Positions 1-7,354 of a DNA stretch of 47,470 bases are shown piece by piece (position 1 is the stretch's first letter; every line of letters starts with the position of its first letter). The stretch spans positions 1 through 47,470 of the forward strand of contig CAMDKK010000028.1 in NCBI GenBank assembly GCA_945901045.1, in the 5' to 3' direction. The translations under genes and the position numbers were made by a program. The DNA comes from Limnohabitans sp. Rim8 (GTDB lineage: Bacteria > Pseudomonadota > Gammaproteobacteria > Burkholderiales > Burkholderiaceae_C). A model generated the notes under the pieces. The model was not told where the DNA came from. It did no database searches and saw only the letters and a program-made list of their open reading frames with translations.

Positions 1-449
1 ACTTACATCAAGGTTTCAGGCCAGTGGAAATACCTTTACCGCGCCGTCGATCGGGAGGGCGAGACGGTGGATTTTCTGCTCACGGCCAAGCGCGATTTGG
101 CTGCGGCCCGGCGGTTCTTGGAGCGCGTGATCAACCTGCACGATGTGCCAGAGAAGATCACCATTGACAAGAGCGGCGCCAACACAGCCGCCATTGAAAG
201 CGTCAAGGCCGACGCCTGCGTCGACATCCTGATGCGCCAAAACAAATACCTGAACAACAACATCGTCGAGCAGGACCACCGGGCCATCAAGCGGATCACC
301 CGACCGATGCTGGGTTTCAAATCATTTTGGAGCGCAGGATCATCATCGCGGGAATTGAGACCATGCACATGATCCGAAAGGCGCAGATGGACTGTCCCGC
401 CGGATCACCCGCTTTTGCAGCCAATCAGTTCTACAGCCTTGCTGCTTGA
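1..449 (+). pseudogene. IS6-family transposase, 5' cut by window edge, frameshifted near its end
   Basis: The reading frame is open from base 1 and encodes the central and C-terminal part of an IS6-family DDE transposase. Visible hallmarks are YRAVDREGETVDF, the aspartate in TIDKSGAN and the C-terminal NNIVEQDHRAIKRITRPMLG segment. After GFKSF the frame shifts by one base near 330-335. The proper end (IIIAGIETMHMIRKAQ, finishing FYSLAA) continues in frame 3 to the stop at 447-449. The start lies outside the window, so only the break at the 3' end can be judged. The copy is probably inactive unless the shift is a sequencing error. Its right end follows directly. Confidence 0.9.
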
Positions 450-506
450 AAACGTGGCTAACGAAACGCCCTTTCTCGGCCATACTCCACTAACGCGACA
501 GAACCC
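441..506 (+). repeat. Right end of the IS6 element, copy A
   Basis: The stretch from the last transposase codons to the terminal repeat reads out as ...CTAACGCGACAGAACCC at 490-506. It matches the reverse complement of 5255-5320 over 66 bp with 3 mismatches. The outer edge GGGTTCTGTCGCG (read inwards) resembles IS6-family terminal repeats. A C8 run lies just outside at 521-528. Confidence 0.85.
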
Positions 507-563
507 ATAAAAAAGGGTTTCCCCCCCCTAATGGCGCTTGCCGAATACTGAACGCCTTCGATG

Positions 564-648
564 TTGACCAAATTTGACATGAATCAGATATAAATGGATA
601 TGAAAATGGATATCAAGATCGGACATAAACGGATATATTAGCGGATAT
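564..648 (+). promoter_or_regulatory. Fic promoter region with five iterated GGAYAT motifs
   Basis: GGATAT or GGACAT occurs at 596, 608, 621, 631 and 643, with spacings of 12, 13, 10 and 12 bp, roughly one helical turn each. The last copy overlaps the ATG of the Fic gene. A possible promoter is TTGACC at 564-569 with TATAAA at 589-594 (19-bp spacer). The regular array suggests cooperative binding of a regulator, perhaps the winged-helix tail of the Fic protein itself (inference). Confidence 0.5.
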
Positions 649-1696
649 GTTTGAATTTCAGCCGCCGCGCATTTCGTCAGAAATCCTTTCTCTCATCTCG
701 AACATCAACGAGTTCAAAGGGGCGTGGCGTGCCTATGGAACCATTTCGCCTGAACGATTGGATGCACTCAAGCACGTGGCTACCATAGAAAGCATTGGCT
801 CATCAACACGTATAGAAGGCAGCAAGCTGTCAGACCGTGAGGTTGAAAAACTCCTGGCAGGCTTATCCAGCACCTCGTTTGAATCCCGCGACGAACAAGA
901 GGTCGCGGGTTACGCAAAAGTGATGGAACTTGTGTTCACCTCATGGGAGTACATCCCTTTCAATGAAAACCACATCCAGCAGCTTCACCGAGATTTGCTT
1001 ACCTACGTAGATAAAGACGAGGGGCACCGAGGCAATTACAAGACCCATGAAAACAAGGTCGTTGCACGTGATACCAATGGAAAAGTAATCGGTATTGTTT
1101 TTGAAACTGCCTACCCATTTGATACTCCGCGCCTGATGGCAGACCTGGTGGCATGGTTTCGAATGGAACAGGAGAGTCGAACCTTACACCCACTTTTGGC
1201 CATAGCGGTGTTCATCGTGACATTCCTTGCCATTCACCCTTTTGAGGACGGGAACGGCCGGCTTTCTCGGGTCCTCACCACTTTGCTACTTTTGCAGGCA
1301 GGCTATGCCTATGTCCCGTACAGTTCTCTTGAATCGGTGATTGAGCAAAACAAGGGCGGCTATTACATCGCCCTTCATCAAACGCAAATCACTATTCACA
1401 CTGAACAACAAGATTGGGAGCCTTGGCTTTTGTTCTTCCTGCGTTCCCTTCATGCACAGGTCAAGCGATTGGAGAAAAAGGTCGAGAACGAAAAAACCGT
1501 CTTGGCCGCTCTGCCTGACTTGTCTCTCAAAATACTAGAACTGACCCGCGAAAGAGGGCGTCTCACACTCAAGTCAGCCGTGGAATTAACACGCGCGAAC
1601 CGCAACACAGCAAAACTACATCTTCAAAAGCTGCTTGGCGCGGGCCATCTCAAACGCCATGGAGCGGGGCGGGGAGTTTGGTATGGATTGGCGTAG
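647..1696 (+). CDS. Fic family protein with N-terminal inhibitory motif and C-terminal winged helix
   Basis: This 349-residue protein carries a full Fic core motif, HPFEDGNGRLSR, starting at His197. That motif is the active site of enzymes that transfer AMP from ATP to protein hydroxyl groups. An inhibitory (S/T)xxxE(G/N) motif is present as STRIEG at residues 53-58 in the N-terminal Fic_N region. The protein is therefore self-inhibited in the class II manner and needs no separate antitoxin. The last 70 residues (ILELTRERGRLTLKSAVE..., RNTAKLHLQKL) look like a DNA-binding winged helix. All key residues are intact. It stands alone between an IS6 end and a radC fragment, and the iterated GGAYAT motifs overlap its start. 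The target protein is unknown. Confidence 0.93.
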   Translation: MFEFQPPRISSEILSLISNINEFKGAWRAYGTISPERLDALKHVATIESIGSSTRIEGSKLSDREVEKLLAGLSSTSFESRDEQEVAGYAKVMELVFTSWEYIPFNENHIQQLHRDLLTYVDKDEGHRGNYKTHENKVVARDTNGKVIGIVFETAYPFDTPRLMADLVAWFRMEQESRTLHPLLAIAVFIVTFLAIHPFEDGNGRLSRVLTTLLLLQAGYAYVPYSSLESVIEQNKGGYYIALHQTQITIHTEQQDWEPWLLFFLRSLHAQVKRLEKKVENEKTVLAALPDLSLKILELTRERGRLTLKSAVELTRANRNTAKLHLQKLLGAGHLKRHGAGRGVWYGLA

Positions 1697-1749
1697 TCAG
1701 CCCTGAAGAACTCACTTTGATCGGCGTATAGGGGTCCCCTCAATGGGAT

Positions 1750-1867
1750 GGACGCTCCCACTGGGGTGAACATGGGCCAAGATGCAAGCGCAGGCGTTCA
1801 CCGTGAAGGCAGCCTGAAGAATTTCACGAGGGTAAACCGAACAGTCAGTGATCGAGCTGCGGAACAT
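1750..1867 (-). pseudogene. radC: radC fragment (JAB/MPN domain)
   Basis: The reverse strand encodes MFRSSITDCSVYPREILQ and AHVHPSG. This is the middle of RadC with its metal-binding HxHPSG motif, where the usual form is HNHPSG. Both ends are missing and the frame runs into unrelated sequence near 1745. RadC-like genes are common on integrative elements and plasmids, so this is probably a relic of an older mobile element. It abuts the 3' end of the TctC gene. Confidence 0.7.
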
Positions 1868-1875
1868 GGCCCGGC

Positions 1876-2844
1876 TCAACCTCCCGTCACGTTGAATTCC
1901 TTCATGAGCTTGCGCCATTGCTGCACCTCCAGCGGAATGGCCTTCTCGAACTCCTTCGGGCTGGAGGTAACGGGCTCGATGCCCTGATCGCGCATGAGCT
2001 TGGTCATCGAAGGCTCCGCGACGATAGCCCGGATGTCCCGGGAGACCTTCTCCACGACGAGGGGCGGGGTGCCGGCCGGTGCCATGAAGCCAAACCAGCC
2101 ACCGCGCTCCATGCCCTCGTAGCCCTGTTCGGTGAAGGTGGGGACATCGGGGAGCACTTTCGAGCGGCCCGGCGCGACGATCGCCAGCGCCCGGACCTTG
2201 CCCGACCGGATGTGCGGCAGGGCCGTGCCCACCGAGTTGAAGCTCACATCCAGATGTCCACCCAACAGGTCGGCCAGGTGCAGGGCCTCGCCCTTGTAAG
2301 GGACGGGCACCACCTCGATGCCGGCATTGCGGCCGACCACCAGACCGTAAAAGTGGAAACTTGAGCCGTTGCCGAAGTGCCCGTATTGCATCGGCTTTGC
2401 GGTGCTCTTGTAACCGGCCGCGAGGTCACTCAAGGACCGGTAAGGCGAATCGGAACGGATCAGCATCACCACCTCGGGCGTCGCATATTGCGTGATCGCG
2501 GCGAAGTCGGTGACCGGGTCATAGGGCGTGTCGGGATTCATGAGCTTGGCCATGGTGTGAGTGCCGAAGGTCGACAGCAGCGTGTAACCGTCGGGGGCCG
2601 CGCGGGCGACCTCCTGCGCCCCAATACGGGTGCTTGCACCGGGGCGGTTGTCGACGATCACCGGCTGGCCCCATTGCTTGCTGAGCCGCTCGGCGATCAG
2701 GCGCGTAAGCCGATCCGGGCTGCTGGCGGGCGCGCTGGGCAGGATGATCCGCACCGGCCTGGTCGGCCACTCCTGCGCATGCCCGGCGATAGGAAGCAGG
2801 CTCATTGCTGCAATACCGAGCAGCAGACGACGGGTTATGGTCAT
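1876..2844 (-). CDS. Tripartite tricarboxylate transporter receptor (Bug/TctC family)
   Basis: This 322-residue periplasmic solute-binding protein has an N-terminal signal peptide (MTITRRLLLGIAAMSLLPIAGHA, then QEWP). The family fingerprint is clear: WPTRPVRIILP, a VIVDNRPGA loop, the GHLDVSF segment and a KVRALAIVAPGR stretch. Length and domain coverage are complete. AAGGA lies 8-10 bases upstream of the ATG. Family members capture carboxylates or aromatic acids and usually feed TctAB permeases. No tctA or tctB is in this window, so it is an orphan receptor as often seen in Burkholderiales, where Bug genes are greatly expanded. The ligand cannot be read from the sequence. Confidence 0.93.
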   Translation of the reverse strand: MTITRRLLLGIAAMSLLPIAGHAQEWPTRPVRIILPSAPASSPDRLTRLIAERLSKQWGQPVIVDNRPGASTRIGAQEVARAAPDGYTLLSTFGTHTMAKLMNPDTPYDPVTDFAAITQYATPEVVMLIRSDSPYRSLSDLAAGYKSTAKPMQYGHFGNGSSFHFYGLVVGRNAGIEVVPVPYKGEALHLADLLGGHLDVSFNSVGTALPHIRSGKVRALAIVAPGRSKVLPDVPTFTEQGYEGMERGGWFGFMAPAGTPPLVVEKVSRDIRAIVAEPSMTKLMRDQGIEPVTSSPKEFEKAIPLEVQQWRKLMKEFNVTGG

Positions 2845-3190
2845 TGGGATTTATCCTTGGTTCGTCAAATGATGATGGTGCACTTATGTGGATTAAAAAT
2901 TATTGCGAAAAAAATCCGCTTGAAAAACTTGCCAAGCCGATGGTACCCAAGCGCAAAACACCAAGGCCAATATCAATTGACCAAAGTTGAAACGGCTGAC
3001 TGTCGACATAAGGCGAGACATACAACACGAATCATCGATCAAAGTTCAAAGAGATGCTAACACCAAGATGAAAGACGGCAACCCGATGTCCGAGCGTGCG
3101 AAGGGCGAGACCGGGCGGGGACGCAAAGCGACGCCGCGCCAATGCAGCGAAGCCCGGCCAACCAGCAACACAAAGGACGCGCGGGACGCG

Positions 3191-3221
3191 GTGAGCAATG
3201 GTTAGCGGTCAGCGGTAAGCG
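3191..3221. repeat. GTNAGCG heptad repeats
   Basis: GTTAGCG, GTCAGCG and GTAAGCG lie back to back at 3201-3221, with a related GTGAGCA at 3191-3197. Their role is unknown. They could be remains of an iteron-like array or simple tandem slippage. Confidence 0.45.
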
Positions 3222-3285
3222 ATATGCGGGCGGCTCTAATCTAAGCGACAGCGAAGCACAAGAAAAAAGGGCACCGCGCGCAAGC

Positions 3286-3309
3286 AAAAAAAAACGGGCA
3301 TAAAGCCCG
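3286..3309 (-). terminator. Rho-independent terminator, reverse strand
   Basis: CGGGC-ATAAA-GCCCG (3295-3309) forms a 5-bp GC stem. Nine A residues at 3286-3294 become a T tract on the reverse strand. It would end transcription coming from the truncated reverse-strand frame that stops at 3337. Confidence 0.7.
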
Positions 3310-3474
3310 GGGATGAACGAAGACAGAAAAAGCGGGTTAGCAGTCGTCTTTATTTTCTTCGTTCTGGCCACGTTCAAGCCAGTTGATTGCTATCCTGAAA
3401 AGCAAACAATCACGAAAAAAAGATGATGTGGCCGATTCAGCGCGAATCTTGCCGACAGCCCCTCTAGGCAGGAC

Positions 3475-4147
3475 AGCCTCAAGGGCTGCTCGGGAACGCT
3501 TGTTTGCGATGGCTATGGTGTGTACGACAAGGTGATGGAGCAAGACGGCCGCATTGGTGCGGGATGCTTTGCGCATGCGCGCAGGAAGTTTGATGAATTG
3601 GTCAAGTACAACTTGAGTCCGGTGGGCACGCAGGCCATACTGCGCATAGCTTCGCTGTACAAAATCGAGCGTCAAATCCAAGGTCTCTCGAATGAAGACC
3701 GGCTTGCAGCGAGACAGTCAAGTTCAATGCCCCTGTGTGTGAACTTGCATGAGTGGTTGAAACTGGAGCGTCAACGCGTGCCCTTGGGCAGCGCCACAGC
3801 CAAGGCGATTGCGTACAGTCTGAACCGTTGGGATTTGCTGACGGCCTACTTGGACAACGGCGCCGTGCAGATCGATAACAACCATATCGAGAATCTGATG
3901 CGGCCTTGCGATGGGCAGAAAGGCATGGCTCTTCGCCGGTAGTGAACTGGCGGGCCAACGTGCAGCCTTTGTGATGAGCTTGCTGCAATCAAAGCTTCAC
4001 GGCCATGATCCTTTGGCTTATCTGCGGGACGTGCTGACAAGACTGCCATCACACATGAAAAGCCGCATTGAGGAACTGCTGACTCACCGCTGGCATCCGC
4101 GAACCTGAATCGGAGGCACGTTCAAGGTGCCGTGCCCAGTCGCTTAC
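3475..4147 (+). pseudogene. IS66-family transposase remnant with its right terminal repeat
   Basis: The frame starts inside the catalytic domain (SGTLVCDGYGVYDKVM) and continues through CFAHARRKFDELVK to the C-terminal DNNHIENLMRP. The N-terminal half of the transposase and the accessory tnpA/tnpB genes are absent. Near 3908 two bases are missing relative to the expected RPWAMGRKAWLFAGS, so the frame shifts. The true tail (AWLFAGSELAGQRAAF ... THRWHPRT) runs in frame 2 to the stop at 4106-4108. The element edge ...CCCAGTCGCTTAC at 4135-4147 matches the GTAAGCG type of IS66 terminal repeat. It is a dead fragment. Confidence 0.88.
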
Positions 4148-4225
4148 GCAGCATCAGTTCTATCAGCATTAGGAATGGTCGAAAGGCTGCGCCTCACTTG
4201 ATTGATCTGTAGTAACGACCAACCG

Positions 4226-4885
4226 TTAACAGTCAAGGTGCCCAGTCTTAACAAAGATGAGGGCGCCTTCGGATTTCGTGAACGGCGCATGCCTGCTGTA
4301 GCGAGGGCTTCGTATCCACGTGCCACTACAGTAGGAGCCGTGTTCATCATGAAAAATCCCCTCTAAAACCAATATCTCCTCCCCGCCTGGGTGCACATGG
4401 GGATTGAAGATGGTGTTCGGCGCCCAGCGAACGAGGGCGCATCCAACGCCATCAAATTCATGAAGTGGCATGACGGAAAGACCGGGGACCATGCCGGGAT
4501 ACCAGTCGGCCGTTTTGGTATTGATCCGAATGGTAGCGAGATCTTCGGGATGGAACTGCCTGAGCTTTACGAATAGGGTGCAGCCCTCGTTTGAAAATGG
4601 GGCGTGGTGACTGCCTGGTGGATTGCGAAGGTATGTGCCAGCTGGGTAGATGCCGTTTTCATCTGCAAAGACGCCTTCGAGGACAAGGATCTCTTCGCCG
4701 GCGCCGTGCGCATGGGAGGTGAACACACTGTTGGCTTCGTACCTGACGATGGTGCTGGCCCGGGCCACTTCGTCCCCGATTCGGTCCAGTGGCTTTCTGG
4801 AGATGCCTGGCACTGGCGACGCTTCCCAAGAAACTGCTTGGGTATCGATCACGGCTTTGAGGCTGAAATCCGGATTTACATTCAT
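4226..4885 (-). CDS. Bicupin protein, ChrR-like cupin domains
   Basis: The protein has about 219 residues from the ATG at 4885 (MNVNPDFSLKAV). An upstream in-frame GTG at 4933 would add 16 unlikely residues. Two tandem cupin folds are visible. Each has an HxH...GEEILVLEG...DE metal-binding core (FTSHAHGAGEEILVLEG and FNPHVHPGGEEILVLEG), followed by YPAGTYLRNP or YCSGTWIRSP and a later His. This is the pattern of the ChrR-like cupin group (anti-sigma factor ChrR C-terminal type), many of which are stand-alone proteins with no partner sigma factor, as here. The metal ligands are intact. Enzymatic or sensory function is unknown. It sits inside the IS-bounded segment. Confidence 0.8.
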   Translation of the reverse strand: MNVNPDFSLKAVIDTQAVSWEASPVPGISRKPLDRIGDEVARASTIVRYEANSVFTSHAHGAGEEILVLEGVFADENGIYPAGTYLRNPPGSHHAPFSNEGCTLFVKLRQFHPEDLATIRINTKTADWYPGMVPGLSVMPLHEFDGVGCALVRWAPNTIFNPHVHPGGEEILVLEGIFHDEHGSYCSGTWIRSPRYSRHAPFTKSEGALIFVKTGHLDC

Positions 4886-5152
4886 GTCGTTTTTTCTGAG
4901 GCGGGAAATCGATTGAAGAGGCGTTGCAACCACGTGTTGGCTAACTCAGTATGGACCGTTCGGACTTTATGACGGATGCAGCAGAGACTTACGGGCGCAT
5001 TCATTTTCAATTTGATTGCGCGCCCGCACAGTGTCAATTTTACTTGGAGGCCTCTTTGGCCGCTCTAACCTTCAAATTTGAGCCGAAAATCCAACTATAG
5101 ATTTAGCCCAATGAAGTCTTGAATTCCTGGTGATTGCCCCCATGTTGAGATC

Positions 5153-5254
5153 ATGGAAAAAGAAAACGCAAGATACCAAACACTGGAGCAACTGCACGAG
5201 CGGCGCAAGCAAGTCATTCGGTTGCACAAGAAGGGCATCAAAGTGATGCAAATT
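5153..5254 (+). pseudogene. IS630-family transposase N-terminal stub
   Basis: The first 34 residues (MEKENARYQTLEQL, then RRKQVIRLHKKGIKVMQI) resemble the helix-turn-helix start of IS630-family transposases. The gene is cut exactly where GGGTTCTGTCGCG, the end of the inverted IS6 copy, begins at 5255. The rest of the gene is gone. Confidence 0.7.
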
Positions 5255-5335
5255 GGGTTCTGTCGCGTTAGTCGAGTATGGCCGAATAAGGGCGTTTCGT
5301 TAGCCACGTTTTCAAGCAGCGAGGCTGTGGACGTG
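5255..5335 (-). mobile_element. Right end of an IS6 element, inverted copy B
   Basis: The reverse complement of 5255-5320 matches 441-506 over 66 bp with 3 mismatches, including the terminal repeat and the last transposase codons (SLAA, stop). Similarity fades by about 5335 and an integrase fragment takes over near 5346. Only the end of the element is left. It is inserted in an IS630-type gene. Confidence 0.85.
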
Positions 5336-5345
5336 TACCTTTTAA

Positions 5346-5519
5346 GCGGAAGACCCCATTAGCTACCGAAAGAAGTGGGTCGATCTAACGAGCCTTTTGC
5401 GTCGTCCAGAACTTCGTGTGCATGACATCAGGCATTGGGTGGCAGCGTCACTACTTAGAAATGGCATTGGCGTTGGAGTTGCTTCGCAAATTCTGGGGCA
5501 TAGAGATCAAAGGCGCTGA
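5346..5519 (+). pseudogene. Tyrosine recombinase (integrase) C-terminal fragment
   Basis: Frame 3 encodes ...RPELRVHDIRHWVAASLL followed by GVASQILGHRDQRR and a stop at 5517-5519. The HDIRHxxAS box and the later LGH are the catalytic C-terminal motifs of phage-type tyrosine recombinases. Arg-His and the LGH histidine are kept, but the tyrosine and everything upstream are lost. No start codon is available. It is probably a relic of an integrated element. Confidence 0.75.
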
Positions 5520-5744
5520 TACGGATTAAGGCTGATGACATCTTGTCTCCTGTTACCCTGCAGGTCCGACACCACTAAGGGGGAGTGTCTGTGGTCTTGA
5601 ATCATTTTAAGAAGCGCGACTCCCAGGCCGGTAGTGGATAACCCTTTCTTGTATGACGAAATTTCACACAAGTGAATGCCCCCCTTCAGTCGACACCGCG
5701 AATTATTTAGAAATAATAAGCCCCTCGAGATATTTTTCCCAGCC
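5520..5744. other. Intergenic stretch without recognisable gene
   Basis: Nothing coding is supported here. A short AT hairpin, TTATT-TAGA-AATAA, lies near 5703-5716. No tRNA-like attachment site was seen next to the integrase fragment. Confidence 0.4.
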
Positions 5745-6011
5745 TCAAGCCGTGCTCGGTTTCATCCATTGGTGCCAGTTATTGGTGCAATTGGCCGCGA
5801 CGTCAACAGTGTGGCAGCGCCATTGAGATATTTTGTGCGCCGCCATTTCAACGTTTTCCGAAATGAATTTGAGTTGGGCTTGTGTTTTTGCTGGATGGAT
5901 ATAGAACGCAACCAGTGGGCCCACAAACACATCTTGGTCGCCCCGAATCAACGTTGCCGCTCCTCCTAGTCCATGAATTCCTTCGCCATACCCTTGTGCT
6001 GTATCGCTCAT
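5745..6011 (-). CDS. Hypothetical protein
   Basis: The predicted product is 88 residues from the ATG at 6011 (MSDTAQGYGEGIHGLGGAA). AGAAGG sits 7 bases upstream, which supports this start over one 9 codons earlier. I do not recognise the family. The N-terminal half is glycine-rich and hydrophobic (a GGAATLIRGDQDVFVGPLVAF stretch). The C-terminal half contains three His, two Cys and three Trp. It lies just downstream of the HEPN gene on the same strand (54-base gap), so it may be co-transcribed with that locus. Confidence 0.4.
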   Translation of the reverse strand: MSDTAQGYGEGIHGLGGAATLIRGDQDVFVGPLVAFYIHPAKTQAQLKFISENVEMAAHKISQWRCHTVDVAANCTNNWHQWMKPSTA

Positions 6012-6065
6012 TTTCAACCTTCTCAAATTGGCTATCAATTTGTCGGGCTGAATTAAACCAGCGGG

Positions 6066-6500
6066 CTATTGACCCGCCGTATCCGAATGAACCGACGCGG
6101 CCTTGTCTTGAAAAAACAAGCGCTGCATCGCCGATACAAACACTTCTGCCTGGATCACCAGCTTTGCAGCATCCGCCTGCATAACCGATTCGCCGTTGTA
6201 GTCGGCAACCAAACGCATCTCTTCGGCACTTTTGAGTTGTCGTCCCAGCTCTTTGCTCACAGGGCCATCCTTGACCAAATAAGCACTGAATGTGATGACC
6301 AAACCACGGTGCGTCTTGCCCAAGGCATCGGGCGCAGGTACACCCGAGATCAGCAAAGCGGCCTGTGCAGAATCAAACATGGCGCAGTAGGCCCGGTTGC
6401 AGGCACCATCCTCATCACCCAGCTCCAGCAAAACACGCGCAGAAGCCACAGCCTGTATCGCTTTGGCCATCAAAGAAGTGGACGCTTTGGACTGCATCAC
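6066..6500 (-). CDS. HEPN domain protein (UPF0332-like)
   Basis: This 144-residue helical protein has the HEPN core ACNRAYCAMFDSAQAALL followed by a KTHRG motif near residue 76, as in the UPF0332-type HEPN group. Such proteins pair with small nucleotidyltransferases (MNT) in toxin-antitoxin modules, where HEPN is usually the toxin, often an RNase. The ATG overlaps the stop of the upstream gene (TGATG at 6496-6500 read in reverse), which indicates translational coupling. The upstream partner is damaged, which raises the question whether this HEPN is still toxic. A clear RxxxxH catalytic motif was not identified, so nuclease activity is uncertain. Confidence 0.8.
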   Translation of the reverse strand: MMQSKASTSLMAKAIQAVASARVLLELGDEDGACNRAYCAMFDSAQAALLISGVPAPDALGKTHRGLVITFSAYLVKDGPVSKELGRQLKSAEEMRLVADYNGESVMQADAAKLVIQAEVFVSAMQRLFFQDKAASVHSDTAGQ

Positions 6501-7069
6501 ACCCGCACCCCTTCACGAGCGATGTTGGCCAGCAAAGCTGGATTCACATAGGTCTCTGGGTGCTCCCACTCATCCAACCACACCGGCAGGGGTGAAATGT
6601 TGATGCCTGTGTCCAGCAAAATGTCATAGGCGGCGTCGGACATTTTTAACTTGGTATCTAGAAAAGGCTTGGGCACCTCTTGCAAAGACGCCAGAATGAA
6701 CTTGCGCAATCGCTCAAACCGCCCTAAGCGGACCATGTCTCTGGGTGAGATGTCGCCCAGCAAAGGATTTCGGGTCTTAAACCAAGTGACTGTCTTGTCC
6801 ACATCTCCCCCAAAAACCTTGGCCACCAAATTGATGGTGATAGCGATTTCCTGCAGCCTTTCACGCACGGGCTCGGGCATGGCTTCGTCAAAACGCACCT
6901 ACTTGGGCGACACATCGGCAATGCGCGAAACCTCTTCCTTTTTCAGGCTCAAGAACGTTTGCACCGATTTGGCATTGAACGAAGACCCCAAGCCAAACCC
7001 CAACAGGTCTGGAGGGATCGTGTCAAATAGGGCAAAGCCCTTAGACGTCAACACTTCAATTGCTGGCAT
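6497..7069 (-). pseudogene. DUF2384-type antitoxin fused to a catalytically headless MNT, with an in-frame amber codon
   Basis: From the ATG at 7069 (MPAIEVLTSKGFALFD) the frame runs 56 codons to a TAG at 6899-6901. It then continues in the same frame to the stop at 6497. The part around LVAKVFGGDVDKTVTWFKTRNPLLGDISP resembles the toxin-binding DUF2384 region of Xre/MbcA/ParS antitoxins. The last 50 residues (SDAAYDILLDTGINISPL ... EEW-like tail) match the C-terminal end of MNT nucleotidyltransferases. The MNT catalytic GSxARG...DxD part is absent. The join looks like a deletion between two neighbouring TA genes. The portion from 6898 down could still be translated from its own start. Confidence 0.65.
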
Positions 7070-7087
7070 AGGATGATCTAAAACACA

Positions 7088-7119
7088 TTAAAACCATTTT
7101 TTAACCACGTTTCAACCAA
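7088..7119 (-). promoter_or_regulatory. Promoter with three 11-bp iterated operator motifs
   Basis: On the reverse strand TTGAAA (7116-7111) and TTTAAT (7093-7088) are separated by 17 bp, a near-consensus sigma-70 promoter ending 18 bases upstream of the ATG at 7069. AACCA (TGGTT in reading direction) occurs at 7093, 7104 and 7115, exactly 11 bp apart, so on one face of the helix across the promoter. This fits autorepression by a toxin-antitoxin antitoxin (inference). Confidence 0.65.
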
Positions 7120-7170
7120 AATCTGGCCATATTCGGTGTTGCATTCAGTATGTACCCTGCGCCAACGAAC

Positions 7171-7330
7171 TTAGCCTCGGCCTTTTTTCTTTTTGATATC
7201 TTTCACCATAGGCCTCCAGCCCAGTTGCTGCTCAAGCGCCTTCCTTGCTTCAGAAATAAGCTTTTGCTCTGCCGTAAAGACCCGCTCAAGGTCTAAGCTC
7301 ACGTTATGAGCCTGAGCCACGTGAAGATAG
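7171..7330 (-). pseudogene. Small C-terminal gene fragment, unknown
   Basis: A reverse-strand frame ends ...LERVFTAEQKLISEARK, ..., GWRPMVKDIKKKKGRG with a stop at 7171-7173. The charged, lysine-rich end looks like a real protein tail, but I do not recognise it. Its upstream side meets ACCCCAATTTTCCGGA at 7331-7346, which resembles the terminal repeat of some IS3-family elements. The gene was perhaps cut by an insertion now lost. Confidence 0.35.
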
Positions 7331-7354
7331 ACCCCAATTTTCCGGAGTCTTTTT

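Larger units (their letters stand above)
2845..3474. other. Long non-coding or decayed stretch between tctC and the IS66 remnant
   Basis: No gene can be assigned with confidence. A reverse-strand frame open from the IS66 junction to a stop at 3337-3339 ends ...AINWLERGQNEENKDDC and is followed by a terminator at 3286-3309. It may be the tail of a gene cut by the IS66 element; I do not recognise it. A short plus-strand frame (ATG 3068 to stop near 3205) has strongly GC-biased codons and no family features. Confidence 0.4.

Noticed and set aside
521-528. C8 run as phase-variation tract
   Set aside because: It lies about 120 bases before the Fic start, outside any reading frame and upstream of the likely promoter.
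1918-3060. Plus-strand frames opposite the TctC gene
   Set aside because: They are antisense to a complete receptor gene with a signal peptide and ribosome site.
5500-5660. Attachment site next to the integrase fragment
   Set aside because: No tRNA 3' end and no matching direct repeat elsewhere in the window was seen.
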